This document shows positions 52,690 to 61,318 of a stretch of 64,000 bases of DNA, one piece after another. The first letter of the stretch is position 1. The number at the start of each line of letters is the position of its first letter. This DNA is from Alkaliphilus transvaalensis ATCC 700919 (GTDB lineage Bacteria > Bacillota > Clostridia > Peptostreptococcales > Natronincolaceae), in contig NZ_JHYF01000001.1 in NCBI RefSeq assembly GCF_000621485.1, forward strand, positions 186,001-250,000, read 5' to 3'. The notes beneath the pieces were generated by a model. The model was not told the DNA's origin and made no database searches. It was given only the letters and a program-made list of their open reading frames with translations. The position numbers were made by a program, and so were the translations under genes.

Positions 52690-53574
52690 ATGTATGAAAT
52701 AATTACAGATTTTAGTAATTTTCTAACAACTGAAAAAAATTTATCGGCTAACACTTTAGAATCCTATAAGCGTGATATTAAGCAATATATTAACTATTTA
52801 ACAGAAAATAATATAAAAAATTTAGCAATTACTACAAAAACAACCATTATTACATATTTAATATATTTGCAAAACAAGGGGAAGGCTACTTCAACAATAT
52901 CTAGGAATATAGCCTCTATTAGATGCTTTTATCAATTCTTATTGATGAATAACCAAGTAACTAAGGACCCTACATCAAATCTAGAGTCTCCGAAAACTGA
53001 AAAGAAGGCACCAAGCATTTTAACCTTAACTGAAATTGATACCCTTTTGAATCAGCCAGAAGCCACGTCAACAAAAGGAATTAGGGATAAGGCAATGCTA
53101 GAATTGCTCTATGCGACGGGAATTCGAGTTAGTGAACTAATTTCATTAACAATTGATGACCTTAATTTAGAAATGGGTTATATTAGGTGTACTACAGGCT
53201 CAAAGGAAAGGGTAGTGCCCTTTGGATCAGTGGCTTTACAGGCATTAAAAGACTATATTGAAGAACACCGCAAATATTTGGTTAAAACAAAAAGTGAAGT
53301 AATTTTATTTTTAAATTGTCAGGGGAAACCCCTTACAAGACAAGGTTTTTGGAAAATTATTAAAAGCTATACTAAAAAAGCAAATATTGAAAAAACCATT
53401 ACTCCCCATACACTAAGACATTCATTTGCCACCCATTTAATTCAAAATGGTGCAGATTTAAAGTCAGTGCAAGAAATGTTGGGACATTCGGATATATCAA
53501 CGACACAAGTTTATATGAATCTTTCTAAGAACAAAATAAAAGATGTTTATAATAAAACACATCCTAGGGCCTAA
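52690..53574 (+). CDS. xerD: Tyrosine recombinase XerD
   Basis: A 294-residue site-specific recombinase: N-terminal SAM-like core-binding domain (FLTTEKNLSANTLESYKRDIKQYINYL) and a catalytic domain with Arg in LLYATGIRVSEL, Lys in TGSKERVVP, His/Arg in TPHTLRHSFATHL, His in QEMLGHSDIS and nucleophile Tyr in TTQVYMNLS. All catalytic residues are intact. It resolves chromosome dimers at dif with XerC/CodV; the spoIIM-xerD linkage supports XerD over XerC or a phage integrase. GAGGGAG precedes ATG 52690. Confidence 0.93.
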   Translation: MYEIITDFSNFLTTEKNLSANTLESYKRDIKQYINYLTENNIKNLAITTKTTIITYLIYLQNKGKATSTISRNIASIRCFYQFLLMNNQVTKDPTSNLESPKTEKKAPSILTLTEIDTLLNQPEATSTKGIRDKAMLELLYATGIRVSELISLTIDDLNLEMGYIRCTTGSKERVVPFGSVALQALKDYIEEHRKYLVKTKSEVILFLNCQGKPLTRQGFWKIIKSYTKKANIEKTITPHTLRHSFATHLIQNGADLKSVQEMLGHSDISTTQVYMNLSKNKIKDVYNKTHPRA

Positions 53575-53769
53575 TGTTAGGTCCTATTTTTCGCTAGCAA
53601 TGTTATTATCACACTTTGGGGGCTGTCTATTGCAGACTAGTAATTAAATCTCTACTTTTCTAAGAAGTAAAGAATTCTAAAGTTGAGGTCTCGAAAAAAT
53701 AAATTACTAAGTCTATAGTTCTAAGATAACAGGGTATAATAACAAAAAATAAAGGAGGAGAGAAGAAAC

Positions 53770-54954
53770 ATGATGATTAATCGAGTTGTATTATTTGTAA
53801 TGGATAGTGTTGGGATTGGCGCATTACCTGATGCGGCAGACTTTGGAGATGTTGGAGCCAACACTTTAGGAAACATTGCCTTAACAACAGGCGGTATAAA
53901 TATGAAGAATTTAAGAAATCTTGGGATGGGAAATATTGATGGACTTAAAGGAATAGAACCTATAGAAAATCCCAAGGGTGCCTATGGTCGATCCGAAGAA
54001 GTATCTAACGGGAAAGACACAACTACTGGTCATTGGGAAATGGCAGGTCTTCACGTTATTGAGCCATTTCAAACTTTTCCCGACGGATTTCCACCAGAAA
54101 TAATTGAGAAGTTTGAATCGAAGGTGGGAAGAAAAGTGTTGGGGAACAAACCCGCATCGGGGACAGTAATTCTAGATGAATTAGGTGAAGAACACATGAA
54201 AACTGGAAATCCCATTGTATATACTTCAGCTGATAGTGTTTTTCAAATTGCCGCCCATGAAGAGGTTATTCCTTTAGCAGAACTTTACAAAATGTGTGAA
54301 GCTGCTAGAGAAATTATGATGGGAGAATATGCCGTAGCTAGGATTATAGCAAGGCCCTTTAGTGGAGAGGTAGGTGCCTTTAATAGAACGCCTAATAGAA
54401 GAGACTATTCCTTGGACCCTATGGGAGAAACGATCCTTGATTTTGCTAAGACAGCAGGATTAGATGTAATTGGCGTAGGAAAAATAGAAGATATTTACAA
54501 TGGTAGAGGAATTACAGAAGCAATACATACTAAAGATAATATGGCAGGAATAGATGCAACGATAGATTATCTAAAAAAGAATAATAGAGGAATTATTTTC
54601 ACCAATTTAGTAGACTTCGATGCTAAATATGGCCATAGAAGAGATGCTATAGGTTATAAAAATGCATTGGAAGAAATGGATGCTCGAATACCTGAAATAT
54701 TAGACCATTTAGGGCCGAGGGATATCATCATTTTCACTGCTGATCATGGGAATGACCCTACCTATAAAGGAACAGATCATACGAGAGAGTATGTACCTAT
54801 TATAGTTTATGGAGATATGGTCAAAGAAAATGTAAATTTAGGGACTAGAAAGTCCTTTGCTGATATTGCAGAGACAATAGCTGATCTTTTAGAAATTTCT
54901 GGAACAGGAAAAGGGGAAAGTTTTAAGGATTTAATTCTTATAGATCATCAATAA
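53770..54954 (+). CDS. deoB: Phosphopentomutase
   Basis: A 394-residue alkaline-phosphatase-superfamily mutase interconverting (deoxy)ribose-1- and -5-phosphates in nucleoside salvage. Metal and active-site motifs: VVLFVMDSVGIGALPDA (Asp), the phosphothreonine in KDTTTGHWEMAG, DFDAKYGHRRDAIGY, FTADHGNDPTYKGTDHTREYVP. Length is normal. AAAGGAGGAG precedes ATG 53770 (ATG 53773 is also possible). In Bacillus drm lies between xerD and dacF with punA; here no purine phosphorylase gene follows. Confidence 0.97.
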   Translation: MMINRVVLFVMDSVGIGALPDAADFGDVGANTLGNIALTTGGINMKNLRNLGMGNIDGLKGIEPIENPKGAYGRSEEVSNGKDTTTGHWEMAGLHVIEPFQTFPDGFPPEIIEKFESKVGRKVLGNKPASGTVILDELGEEHMKTGNPIVYTSADSVFQIAAHEEVIPLAELYKMCEAAREIMMGEYAVARIIARPFSGEVGAFNRTPNRRDYSLDPMGETILDFAKTAGLDVIGVGKIEDIYNGRGITEAIHTKDNMAGIDATIDYLKKNNRGIIFTNLVDFDAKYGHRRDAIGYKNALEEMDARIPEILDHLGPRDIIIFTADHGNDPTYKGTDHTREYVPIIVYGDMVKENVNLGTRKSFADIAETIADLLEISGTGKGESFKDLILIDHQ

Positions 54955-55160
54955 ATTATCTGAATTAATATAGAAAACAAGGTAAATAAAGATATATAAA
55001 GAAAAATAAAAAGAAACAAATAAAAATAAATAAAAAGAAGCAAATAAAAACAAAAAAACAAAGAAAAATAAATGTAAACAAAGATGACAAAGAAAAACAA
55101 ATAATATAGGAAATATAAAAAATAAATGTATAGGAAATACAAAAAATAAAAGTATAGAAA
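54955..55160. repeat. A-rich, low-complexity purine tract
   Basis: About 200 bases made largely of A with interspersed G, T and C in variants of AAATAAA, AAGAAACAAATAAA and AAAAACAAAGAAAAATAAA, forming imperfect tandem units. The reverse-strand reading frame through it is Phe/Tyr/Leu noise, not a gene. It lies between deoB and the terminator at 55168. The rest of the gap to dacF (55196-55409) shows no clear element. Confidence 0.6.
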
Positions 55161-55167
55161 AAAAGAA

Positions 55168-55195
55168 TTAGCCTCTAGATTAATCTAGAGGCTAA
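55168..55195. terminator. Perfect palindromic hairpin before dacF
   Basis: TTAGCCTCTAGATT (55168-55181) and AATCTAGAGGCTAA (55182-55195) form a 14-bp perfect palindrome, flanked by A-rich sequence on the left and ATTTATA on the right. It is probably the deoB terminator, though more than 200 bases after the gene. Confidence 0.7.
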
Positions 55196-55409
55196 ATTTA
55201 TACTTCAACATAGTAGATAACTGATTTAATATGAATATATTATGCTACTATCATAGTTTACTCACTATAAATCATATTTTAGAATTCTCAACAGAAATTT
55301 TCTTGTAAAATTTTACATAGACTATTTCCTCCTCTGTCTTCTTCTTATAGTATAAGGAACTTCTGACATGGAAAACCTAATTACAAACCTATAAAAGGAG
55401 GATTAAAAA

Positions 55410-56570
55410 ATGAAATTGATGGGAAAAATGTTGAGCATTGTTTTATTAGTTACTCTCCTCTTAAGCTTTTCCATTCCAGAGGTTGAGGCGGCACAGCCCT
55501 TCGATATAAATGCAAGATCTGCCATATTGATAGATGCTGCCACTGGAACAGTTCTTTATGAAAAAAATATACATGAGGCTTATCCACCAGCCAGCGTAAC
55601 AAAGATTATGACTATGCTTCTTGTTATGGAGGCAATTGATGAAGGGAAACTAACTTTAGAAGACAAGGTAGTGGTAAGTGAGCATGCCTCTAAAATGGGG
55701 GGGACTCAGCTTTATTTAGAGCCAGGAGAGATTAAAACAGTTGAAGAATTAATGAAGGGAATATCCATACGCTCTGCAAATGATGCCTGTGTTGCAATAG
55801 GTGAACATATAGCTGGTTCTGAAGAACTTTTTGTTCAACGAATGAACGAAAGAGCTAAAGAACTAGGGATGGAAAACACTAATTTTGTAAACACTAATGG
55901 ATTACCTGCCGATGGACATGTTACGACTGCTTATGACATATCTCTGATGTCTAAGGAATTATTAAAACATAAGGAAATCCATAGATGGCTAACTACATGG
56001 ATGGATGAAGTGGTCGTAGGTAAGAGTCAATCGGTACAACAATTAGTAAATACAAATCGTTTGATCCGCTATTATGATGGTGCAAACGGAATTAAAACTG
56101 GATACACTAGTGAGGCGCTTCATTGCTTATCAGCTTCTGCCACAAGAGGAAGTACTACTTTTATATCAGTTATAATGGGTGCCCCAACGTCCCCTATTAG
56201 ATTTAGTGAAAGTACAAAATTACTTGATTATGGATTTGCAAACTATAATACAGTAGAGGTCGTAAAAGAAGATAGTGTTGTAGGGACAGTGCCTGTTCAA
56301 AAAGGTAAAGGATTAGAGTTAAACGCAGTGGCTAAAGAAGATTTAGCCCTCTTAGTTAAAAAGGGTGAAGAAGGAAAGGTAGAAAAAGAAATCATCTTGC
56401 CTCAGTTTGTTCAAGCACCAGTGATGAAGGGTGAGAAAATTGGTGAAGTGATTGTAACAGTTGATGGAAAAGAAGAGGGTAGGGTAGACTTAGTAGCTCA
56501 GGAAGATGCTGAGAGGGCATCTATCATTGATATTATGAGTAGAATGTTTAGGAAGATTGTCGGGAGTTAA
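55410..56570 (+). CDS. dacF: D-alanyl-D-alanine carboxypeptidase (PBP5/DacF type)
   Basis: A 386-residue low-molecular-weight penicillin-binding protein. Signal peptide (MKLMGKMLSIVLLVTLLLSFSI...A), catalytic SxxK in PPASVTKIMTM, SxN in SIRSANDACVAIG, KTG in GIKTGYTSEA, followed by the C-terminal beta-domain and an amphipathic membrane-binding helix (IDIMSRMFRKIVGS). It trims peptidoglycan stem peptides; DacF acts in the forespore cortex in Bacillus. GGAGGATT precedes ATG 55410. In many spore formers dacF is followed by spoIIAA-AB-sigF; here the sequence after dacF is the mobile-element region. Confidence 0.95.
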   Translation: MKLMGKMLSIVLLVTLLLSFSIPEVEAAQPFDINARSAILIDAATGTVLYEKNIHEAYPPASVTKIMTMLLVMEAIDEGKLTLEDKVVVSEHASKMGGTQLYLEPGEIKTVEELMKGISIRSANDACVAIGEHIAGSEELFVQRMNERAKELGMENTNFVNTNGLPADGHVTTAYDISLMSKELLKHKEIHRWLTTWMDEVVVGKSQSVQQLVNTNRLIRYYDGANGIKTGYTSEALHCLSASATRGSTTFISVIMGAPTSPIRFSESTKLLDYGFANYNTVEVVKEDSVVGTVPVQKGKGLELNAVAKEDLALLVKKGEEGKVEKEIILPQFVQAPVMKGEKIGEVIVTVDGKEEGRVDLVAQEDAERASIIDIMSRMFRKIVGS

Positions 56571-56701
56571 AAGTTTTATAAATGTGTCAGCATTGATACT
56601 AAAATAGTTGACTTTTATGAAGTCCAAAAACAATATGATTAATAGATTATGGGTAGTAGGGTGCTGCTAGGGGTTGTCTTAAAATGATTCTTACAATTAT
56701 T

Positions 56702-56724
56702 AAAGGCAGCGCCTTTTTTCTTTT
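56702..56724 (+). terminator. Terminator after dacF
   Basis: AAAGGC (56702-56707) and GCCTTT (56711-56716) form a short stem with an AGC loop, followed by a strong T-run. It marks the end of the dacF transcription unit, 130 bases after the gene. Confidence 0.75.
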
Positions 56725-56734
56725 TGGTGTGTAT

Positions 56735-57065
56735 TCAGTAAAGCTGGACCACACTTTCTGGTGAAAGTCCATCATCACGGGTAATTACCAAGAAGTCTGT
56801 TAGCTAATCCCAGTGCGTCACAGTAATGTGGGGTACCAAGCGGAAGGATAAAGTACCTGTCTAAAAAGCAAGGCGAGCGAAGGTACAGGTCGTAACATAA
56901 AGTGAATTCTGCCGTATCGTCAAAAAGGTTTCTGGTTAGAAGTCGAGCCTTGCAAAAATGGGCGAAGACCATGGAAGATAGGGAGAACTTGGAGAGCACT
57001 ATCGAAGAATCCCTCGGTGTATAGGAAGCGACAAACTGGAGAGAGCCTACTTTGCATAGTGTAAA
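56735..57065 (+). ncRNA. Group II intron-like RNA fragment (domain I region, no ORF)
   Basis: This ~330-bp stretch is far richer in G+C than its surroundings and contains phrases typical of bacterial group II intron 5' regions: GGTGAAAGTCC, GTTAGCTAATCCCAG, AAGCAAGGCGAGCGAAGG, GGTCGTAACATAAAGTGAA and GACAAACTGGAG. No reverse transcriptase frame and no domain V motif follow, so it would be a truncated remnant. The family call rests on remembered pattern; a different structured RNA is possible. Confidence 0.5.
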
Positions 57066-57088
57066 CAATATTTAGTTTTATTGTTTAC
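57061..57088 (+). terminator. Hairpin at end of the intron-like fragment
   Basis: GTAAACAAT (57061-57069) pairs with ATTGTTTAC (57080-57088) around a T-rich loop. No long T-tail follows, so its terminator role is uncertain. The gap 57089-57216 shows nothing else. Confidence 0.4.
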
Positions 57089-57216
57089 TCAAAATTTTCT
57101 ACAGCTCTTTAAATAATAAGCTTTATCCCTTGCTTAAGCGTATACTCATAATGTATGAGGATGACCTTTTAAAAAATGGTTTTTGCAGGAATATTTAGAA
57201 ATTATTACATGAGGTG

Positions 57217-57310
57217 TTGACATATCGAGTTCAATTTTATAATATTAAAATAGATTTAATTATAGTGTTAACCATAATTATAAATTATAATGGTTATAGT
57301 TTACACTAGA
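57217..57310 (+). promoter_or_regulatory. Strong promoter with downstream dyad, no gene attached
   Basis: TTGACA (57217-57222), a 17-base spacer and TAATAT (57240-57245) form a near-consensus promoter. At 57267-57310 there is an inverted repeat (TAACCAT...ATGGTTA, with TAGTGT and ACACTA further out), like an operator or a transcript hairpin. No intact gene follows for over 2 kb, so it may be the orphaned promoter of a lost gene. The 57311-57608 stretch shows no coding frame. Confidence 0.5.
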
Positions 57311-57608
57311 TAATAGAAAGCATATTTCATATGGTCTTTTAAGACAGTATTATATTGTTATCCTATCTTAGATCATAAAGACAATTAACTTCTTAAGTTT
57401 TTAATAGTTATTTACTGGACATTTTTTTTAAAAAGTGATTTAGCTAAAATGCAAGATATATAAATGTTAAAAGGTATGTTAAGAGGTCTTCTTATTGCTA
57501 GTAGGTAATTTTTGATGCTCTAAAAGTAAAACTCTAGGAAAATTATCAGAATTAAAGTTGATAAAATGTTATATTAAAGAAACTTTTGGTGGACATGGGA
57601 CAATAGTT

Positions 57609-57966
57609 TGGACATATAAAATGTGATATTTTTAAGCAGTAAGTTTTTCAAATTCATTTGGAGTTAGATATCCAATCCTATTTATGCATTCTCTTGTTCT
57701 ATTTGAGCAATTTCCTATTTAAACTCAGCAATATTACGAGGGCTTAGGGAGCTTTCATCGCTTGAATCAGTAGGGGTTATATCCTTGACCCATATTTGTA
57801 TTGTTGTTACGCCATATTTGCCTTCTAGACTCTTGAAGGTGTGATTAGTTGTATTGTAGAAGGTCAACAAGCATTCTTTTAAACTCATCATCATATCGTT
57901 TTCCATTTTGCTTCATACGGACGCTTCCTTTCAGATATAATTAGTAAAACTTACTTTTCGTGTCCA
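57609..57966 (-). mobile_element. IS3-family element, internally deleted and frameshifted
   Basis: Ends TGGACATATAAAA (57609, forward) and TGGACACGAAAAG (57966, reverse strand) are imperfect inverted repeats beginning TGGACA. On the reverse strand OrfA begins MKQNGKRYDDEFKRMLVDL, then is shifted by about two bases; the next frame continues with YNTTNHTFKSLEGKYGV and WVKDITPTDSSDESS to NIAEFK. This is joined directly to the extreme C-terminus of an IS3 transposase OrfB (GYLTPNEFEKL). Most of OrfB, including DDE residues, is deleted. The element is dead. Confidence 0.82.
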
Positions 57967-58345
57967 TGCTTTTATACTAACACTAACTTTGTCCATTCCT
58001 TTGAAAATGAAGATGCAAGTGTAAACCTATAAATTAGTATTCTGGTATTTATCAAGAACTTGAGATATATTAAGTTTAAAGTAGATTCTTTGAATAAACT
58101 AACCAATGTCAAATGAAATGCTAGCGCTAATAAAATTATAAAGATAGGATTGGAGGGAGAAAGTTCTGTAACTAAAAATTATAGGCGGCTACAAAAAAAT
58201 GATTTTTAGTAAAATGAGAGTAATTGGTATAGAAACAAAGAGAATTGGAGTTAGAGCTAATTAAATTCTAAATAACAAGTACACATGCTTAAGTAAAAAT
58301 CATCTAACAATAGAGATTAGAGATGTTAACACTTATATTTATTGA

Positions 58346-58495
58346 AAATGTTACTGAAGATTGGGATTTATAAAGCTTTAGTTATGTAAGTACAGAAGCA
58401 TACTACAGTGTAGATACCTTTTGCATCTTTGCTGAATTGATAGAAAGTAAACAGAGAATAGCAAAACCGGAAGTATCACTGTTGTTTATTTCTTA
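58346..58495 (+). pseudogene. Possible decayed coding remnant, ketosynthase-like
   Basis: One frame reads ENVTEDWDL*SFSYVSTEAYYSVDT and then FAELIESKQRIAKPEVSLLFIS, which resembles the C-terminal part of a KAS III/thiolase-fold protein (the '..ELI.SGK..PG..LL' segment). It contains at least one stop and has no start. This is a weak call from pattern only. The surrounding 57967-58624 sequence has no open frame of note. Confidence 0.25.
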
Positions 58496-58624
58496 GTAAA
58501 ATGGATGATGCTGGAAATATAGGCAAGAAACCTAGTAAAGGTTTCAATGAATATAAATAGTGGAATTTAAAACTAAGAATGATAGAAAGCATAAACAATA
58601 AAAGAATAAGGAGTGCTTGATATT

Positions 58625-59131
58625 ATGAATAATTTATCTAAACAGCAACTAGAGAAATATAATGAATTTTCTAAATTTACTAAATATTGAGCCTTGCGCA
58701 AACTAGTGGGGGAAGGAAGAACGAATCTCTAGAGAAATAATAGAACTTTGTTCAAATGTTGGATATTTAGCTGGAACTCTTCCTCAAGAGTATGGGGGAC
58801 TAGGATTGGATCACGTAACTTATAGACTGCTTAATAAAGCTATGGCTAAAAGTAGTACATCCTAAAGTGGATTATTTAATCTTTACACAATGATAGAACA
58901 ATCAATTCTTAAATGGGGATCAGAAGAACAAAAACAACGTTGGTTAGCTTCGATGGGTAAAGGCGAAATATTGGGTGCTCTTGCATTAACAGAGCCTGAT
59001 GCAGGGAGTGATGCATCTAGTAGTACAATTGATACAAATAGGAGGGTGATCAATTAATATTAAATGGCAAGTAAAAATGGATTGCATTTGACGTTGTTGC
59101 AGATATCATATTGGCGTTTGAAAAACTGTAA
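58625..59131 (+). pseudogene. Acyl-CoA (acyl-ACP) dehydrogenase, degraded
   Basis: Starts ATG 58625 (MNNLSKQQLEKYNEF) but is broken by stops and a frameshift near 58720. Recognisable acyl-CoA dehydrogenase pieces lie in order: [61 protein letters not shown] and LILNGK*KWIAFDVVADIILAF. The C-terminal catalytic half is missing. With the ACP gene directly downstream it probably once formed part of an acyl-ACP oxidation pathway, as in extender-unit or starter-unit biosynthesis for NRPS/PKS clusters (inference). Confidence 0.85.
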
Positions 59132-59306
59132 TGAAATACATCAAATGTTGTTAGTAAAAAGTTTTGCTAGACAATTTAAGAAGAGCAAAAGCTAGTAGTG
59201 AAAAGAATGAATAGATTTTAAATAGAACTAGAATGAAGTAGTGTGGGAAAGAAATAGATTTATATCATAAAAGCAAAGAATAACCTAATGTAGAGGAGTG
59301 TTTTAT

Positions 59307-59540
59307 ATGGAATATAAAGAAAAAGTAAGAGGGTACCTAAGTAAATTTTTAAATGAAGAAGATTTATCGGATGACGAAGATATTTTTCAACTGGGGCAGA
59401 TAAATTCATTGTTTGCATTTCAGCTAATCATGTTTATAGAGAAGGAGTTTTCTATAATGGTGGACAACTCGGATTTAGACATAGATAACTTTAAGAGTAT
59501 TAATGGTATAACAGACTTTATTGAGTCAAAATTAGCGTAA
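59307..59540 (+). CDS. Acyl carrier protein
   Basis: A 77-residue ACP: helix I KVRGYLSKFLNEEDLSDDEDIFQLGQINSLFAFQLIMFIEKEF with Ser in GQINSLFAF as the phosphopantetheine site (in place of the common DSL), then helices III/IV. Intact length. ATG 59307 is eight bases after AGAGGAG; the GTG at 59298 overlaps that site. It is followed by the KAS-III-like gene and belongs to the biosynthetic cluster, not to primary fatty acid synthesis (no fab genes near). Confidence 0.88.
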   Translation: MEYKEKVRGYLSKFLNEEDLSDDEDIFQLGQINSLFAFQLIMFIEKEFSIMVDNSDLDIDNFKSINGITDFIESKLA

Positions 59541-59578
59541 TAGTAGTTAAAATACTTGTGTTAATAAGGAGAAGGTTT

Positions 59579-60541
59579 ATGATAGGATTTAAGGCAATAG
59601 AATTTTACATTCCCAACAAACTACTAGATGTAAATGAGCTTACTGAAATTAAAAAATTGACTTTACATGAACAGGAAATGTTTAAACTACTAGAAATAGA
59701 AACTATTCCCGTTGCAGAAGATATGACTAGTATAGATATGGCCTATGAAGCATCGGTTAAAGCTTTAGAAGCTGCAAAGGTAAATGCAGAAGAGATAGAT
59801 TTAATCATTTCAATACCCAGTCGAGTACCAGAGTATATGATGAGTTCGGAAGCAACTAGACTTCAAAACTTGCTTAAGGCTAATAATGCCTTCAGTTTGT
59901 CTGTTACAGATTTAGGATGTGCTAATATTAATGGAGCTATACTGTTAGCTAAAAATTTTTTAATGTCGAATCAAAAAGCAAAAAATGTTTTGATATGTTA
60001 TGGAAGTAAACCTTATGGAGAAAAACGATATAGAAATGGAGTTACTGTTATTGGAGATGCAGGAATGGGATTAATAATTTCTAAGCAAGTCGATGGAAAT
60101 AAGATTATAGATCTAAATATAAAGACGGATGGGCAGTTTTGGGATTTGTATAAAGTAAAATTTAGGGATCGATTAGTGGAAGATTACGAAGAATTATGCG
60201 AAAACAATAGATTGAAATTTCAGTTATCCACCACCAGTAATAAAGTTTTTACTAATCTATTTAGCCAATTAATTAATGAAAATAACATCAGTAAAATAGA
60301 TGGATATATCATTCAAAATTTATCAGTACCAGGTTTAAAGTTTAATGAAAAAACTTTTGATTTCTCCTTTGCTGATAGCTGCTATAGCAACTGTAGAAAC
60401 TATGGTCACTTAGGATCGGTTGATATTCTATTAAATTATAAAATGAGCGTATTAAATAAAGAATTTAAGTCAGGTGATAAAATTTTAGTTTTGAATAATA
60501 GTCCAGTAGCATGTTGGACTTCAATGATCCTAGAAGTATAA
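59579..60541 (+). CDS. Ketoacyl-ACP synthase III-like protein with altered active site
   Basis: A 320-residue thiolase-fold protein: IGFKAIEFYIPNKLLDVNEL, SRVPEYMMSSEATRLQ, the nucleophile Cys114 in VTDLGCANINGAI, and late motifs. Two of the three canonical residues differ: HQAN is replaced by IIQNLS (around residue 246), and the Asn of the YGN motif becomes His in NYGHLGSVD (residue 277). Such variants occur in KAS-III-like acyltransferases of secondary metabolism. It may load or transfer an acyl group between ACP and the NRPS rather than condense. ATG 59579 follows AAGGAGAAGG. Confidence 0.82.
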   Translation: MIGFKAIEFYIPNKLLDVNELTEIKKLTLHEQEMFKLLEIETIPVAEDMTSIDMAYEASVKALEAAKVNAEEIDLIISIPSRVPEYMMSSEATRLQNLLKANNAFSLSVTDLGCANINGAILLAKNFLMSNQKAKNVLICYGSKPYGEKRYRNGVTVIGDAGMGLIISKQVDGNKIIDLNIKTDGQFWDLYKVKFRDRLVEDYEELCENNRLKFQLSTTSNKVFTNLFSQLINENNISKIDGYIIQNLSVPGLKFNEKTFDFSFADSCYSNCRNYGHLGSVDILLNYKMSVLNKEFKSGDKILVLNNSPVACWTSMILEV

Positions 60542-60572
60542 GAAGCTTTTATGTAGAGGGGTGAAATAAAAG

Positions 60573-61283
60573 ATGGCATATAAAGAATTATCCAATATCT
60601 ATGATGGATATTGGTTGATATTTTCAAGACTCTATAAAAAATTTATCAAATCGGTACAGTTAAAGCACAACATAAAAATGGATACCATATTGGATATTGG
60701 ATGTGGTACAGGTAGTTTAGCAAATATGTTAAGCAATGGAAAAAATATAATAACTGGACTAGATTTAAGCGAAGATATGCTGGAAAAAGCAAGACAAAAG
60801 TCGTTTCATGACAACAACCTTGAATTTATACAAGGGTCTTTTACAAACTTTAATTTAAACAAAAAGTATGATCTAGTTTTAAGTTGTCATGACAGCTTAA
60901 ATCATATTTCAAAATTAGAAGAATTGGACTTAGTTTTTAAATGTGTGAAAGAACATTTAATTGATAAGGGTTTCTTTATATTTGATATAGTTAATGAAAA
61001 ATTTTTCTTAAATATTATAAAAGAAAGAAATGAAATCAATGACTATAGCCAAGAAGAGTATATCAATGAGCTAACCTATGATGAAGGTAAAAAAGTATTT
61101 AAAAGTTCCTTTGTTTTTCAAGATTCAAAAGATGAACATGAAGAAATTCCAATAGAATACAACGAAATAATTAAACACATAGAAAAGTATAATTTTGAAA
61201 TAGTCGATGTTTTTTCAGACTTTTATCTCAATGGAATTGTTGATAATGCAGAAAGACTCTTTTTTGTTCTACAAAATAAATAG
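60573..61283 (+). CDS. SAM-dependent class I methyltransferase
   Basis: A 236-residue Rossmann-fold methyltransferase: motif I TILDIGCGTGSLANML, motif II GLDLSEDMLEKARQK, motif post-II FIQGSFTNF, motif IV YDLVLSCHDSLNHIS and post-IV GFFIFDIVNE. It likely modifies the product of the adjacent NRPS or an acyl intermediate; target unknown. GAGGGGTG lies before ATG 60573. It sits between the KAS-III-like gene and the NRPS with short gaps, so one operon. Confidence 0.88.
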   Translation: MAYKELSNIYDGYWLIFSRLYKKFIKSVQLKHNIKMDTILDIGCGTGSLANMLSNGKNIITGLDLSEDMLEKARQKSFHDNNLEFIQGSFTNFNLNKKYDLVLSCHDSLNHISKLEELDLVFKCVKEHLIDKGFFIFDIVNEKFFLNIIKERNEINDYSQEEYINELTYDEGKKVFKSSFVFQDSKDEHEEIPIEYNEIIKHIEKYNFEIVDVFSDFYLNGIVDNAERLFFVLQNK

Positions 61284-61318
61284 TTGAGCTAACTATTGTA
61301 ACGTAAAAGGGGGCAAAT

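Noticed and set aside
54948-55142. Reverse-strand ORF of 64 residues
   Set aside because: Its Phe/Tyr/Leu-only sequence is the reverse reading of the A-rich tract, with no RBS.
56775-57068. Reverse-strand ORF of 97 residues
   Set aside because: It lies antisense within the intron-like structured RNA, with no family resemblance.
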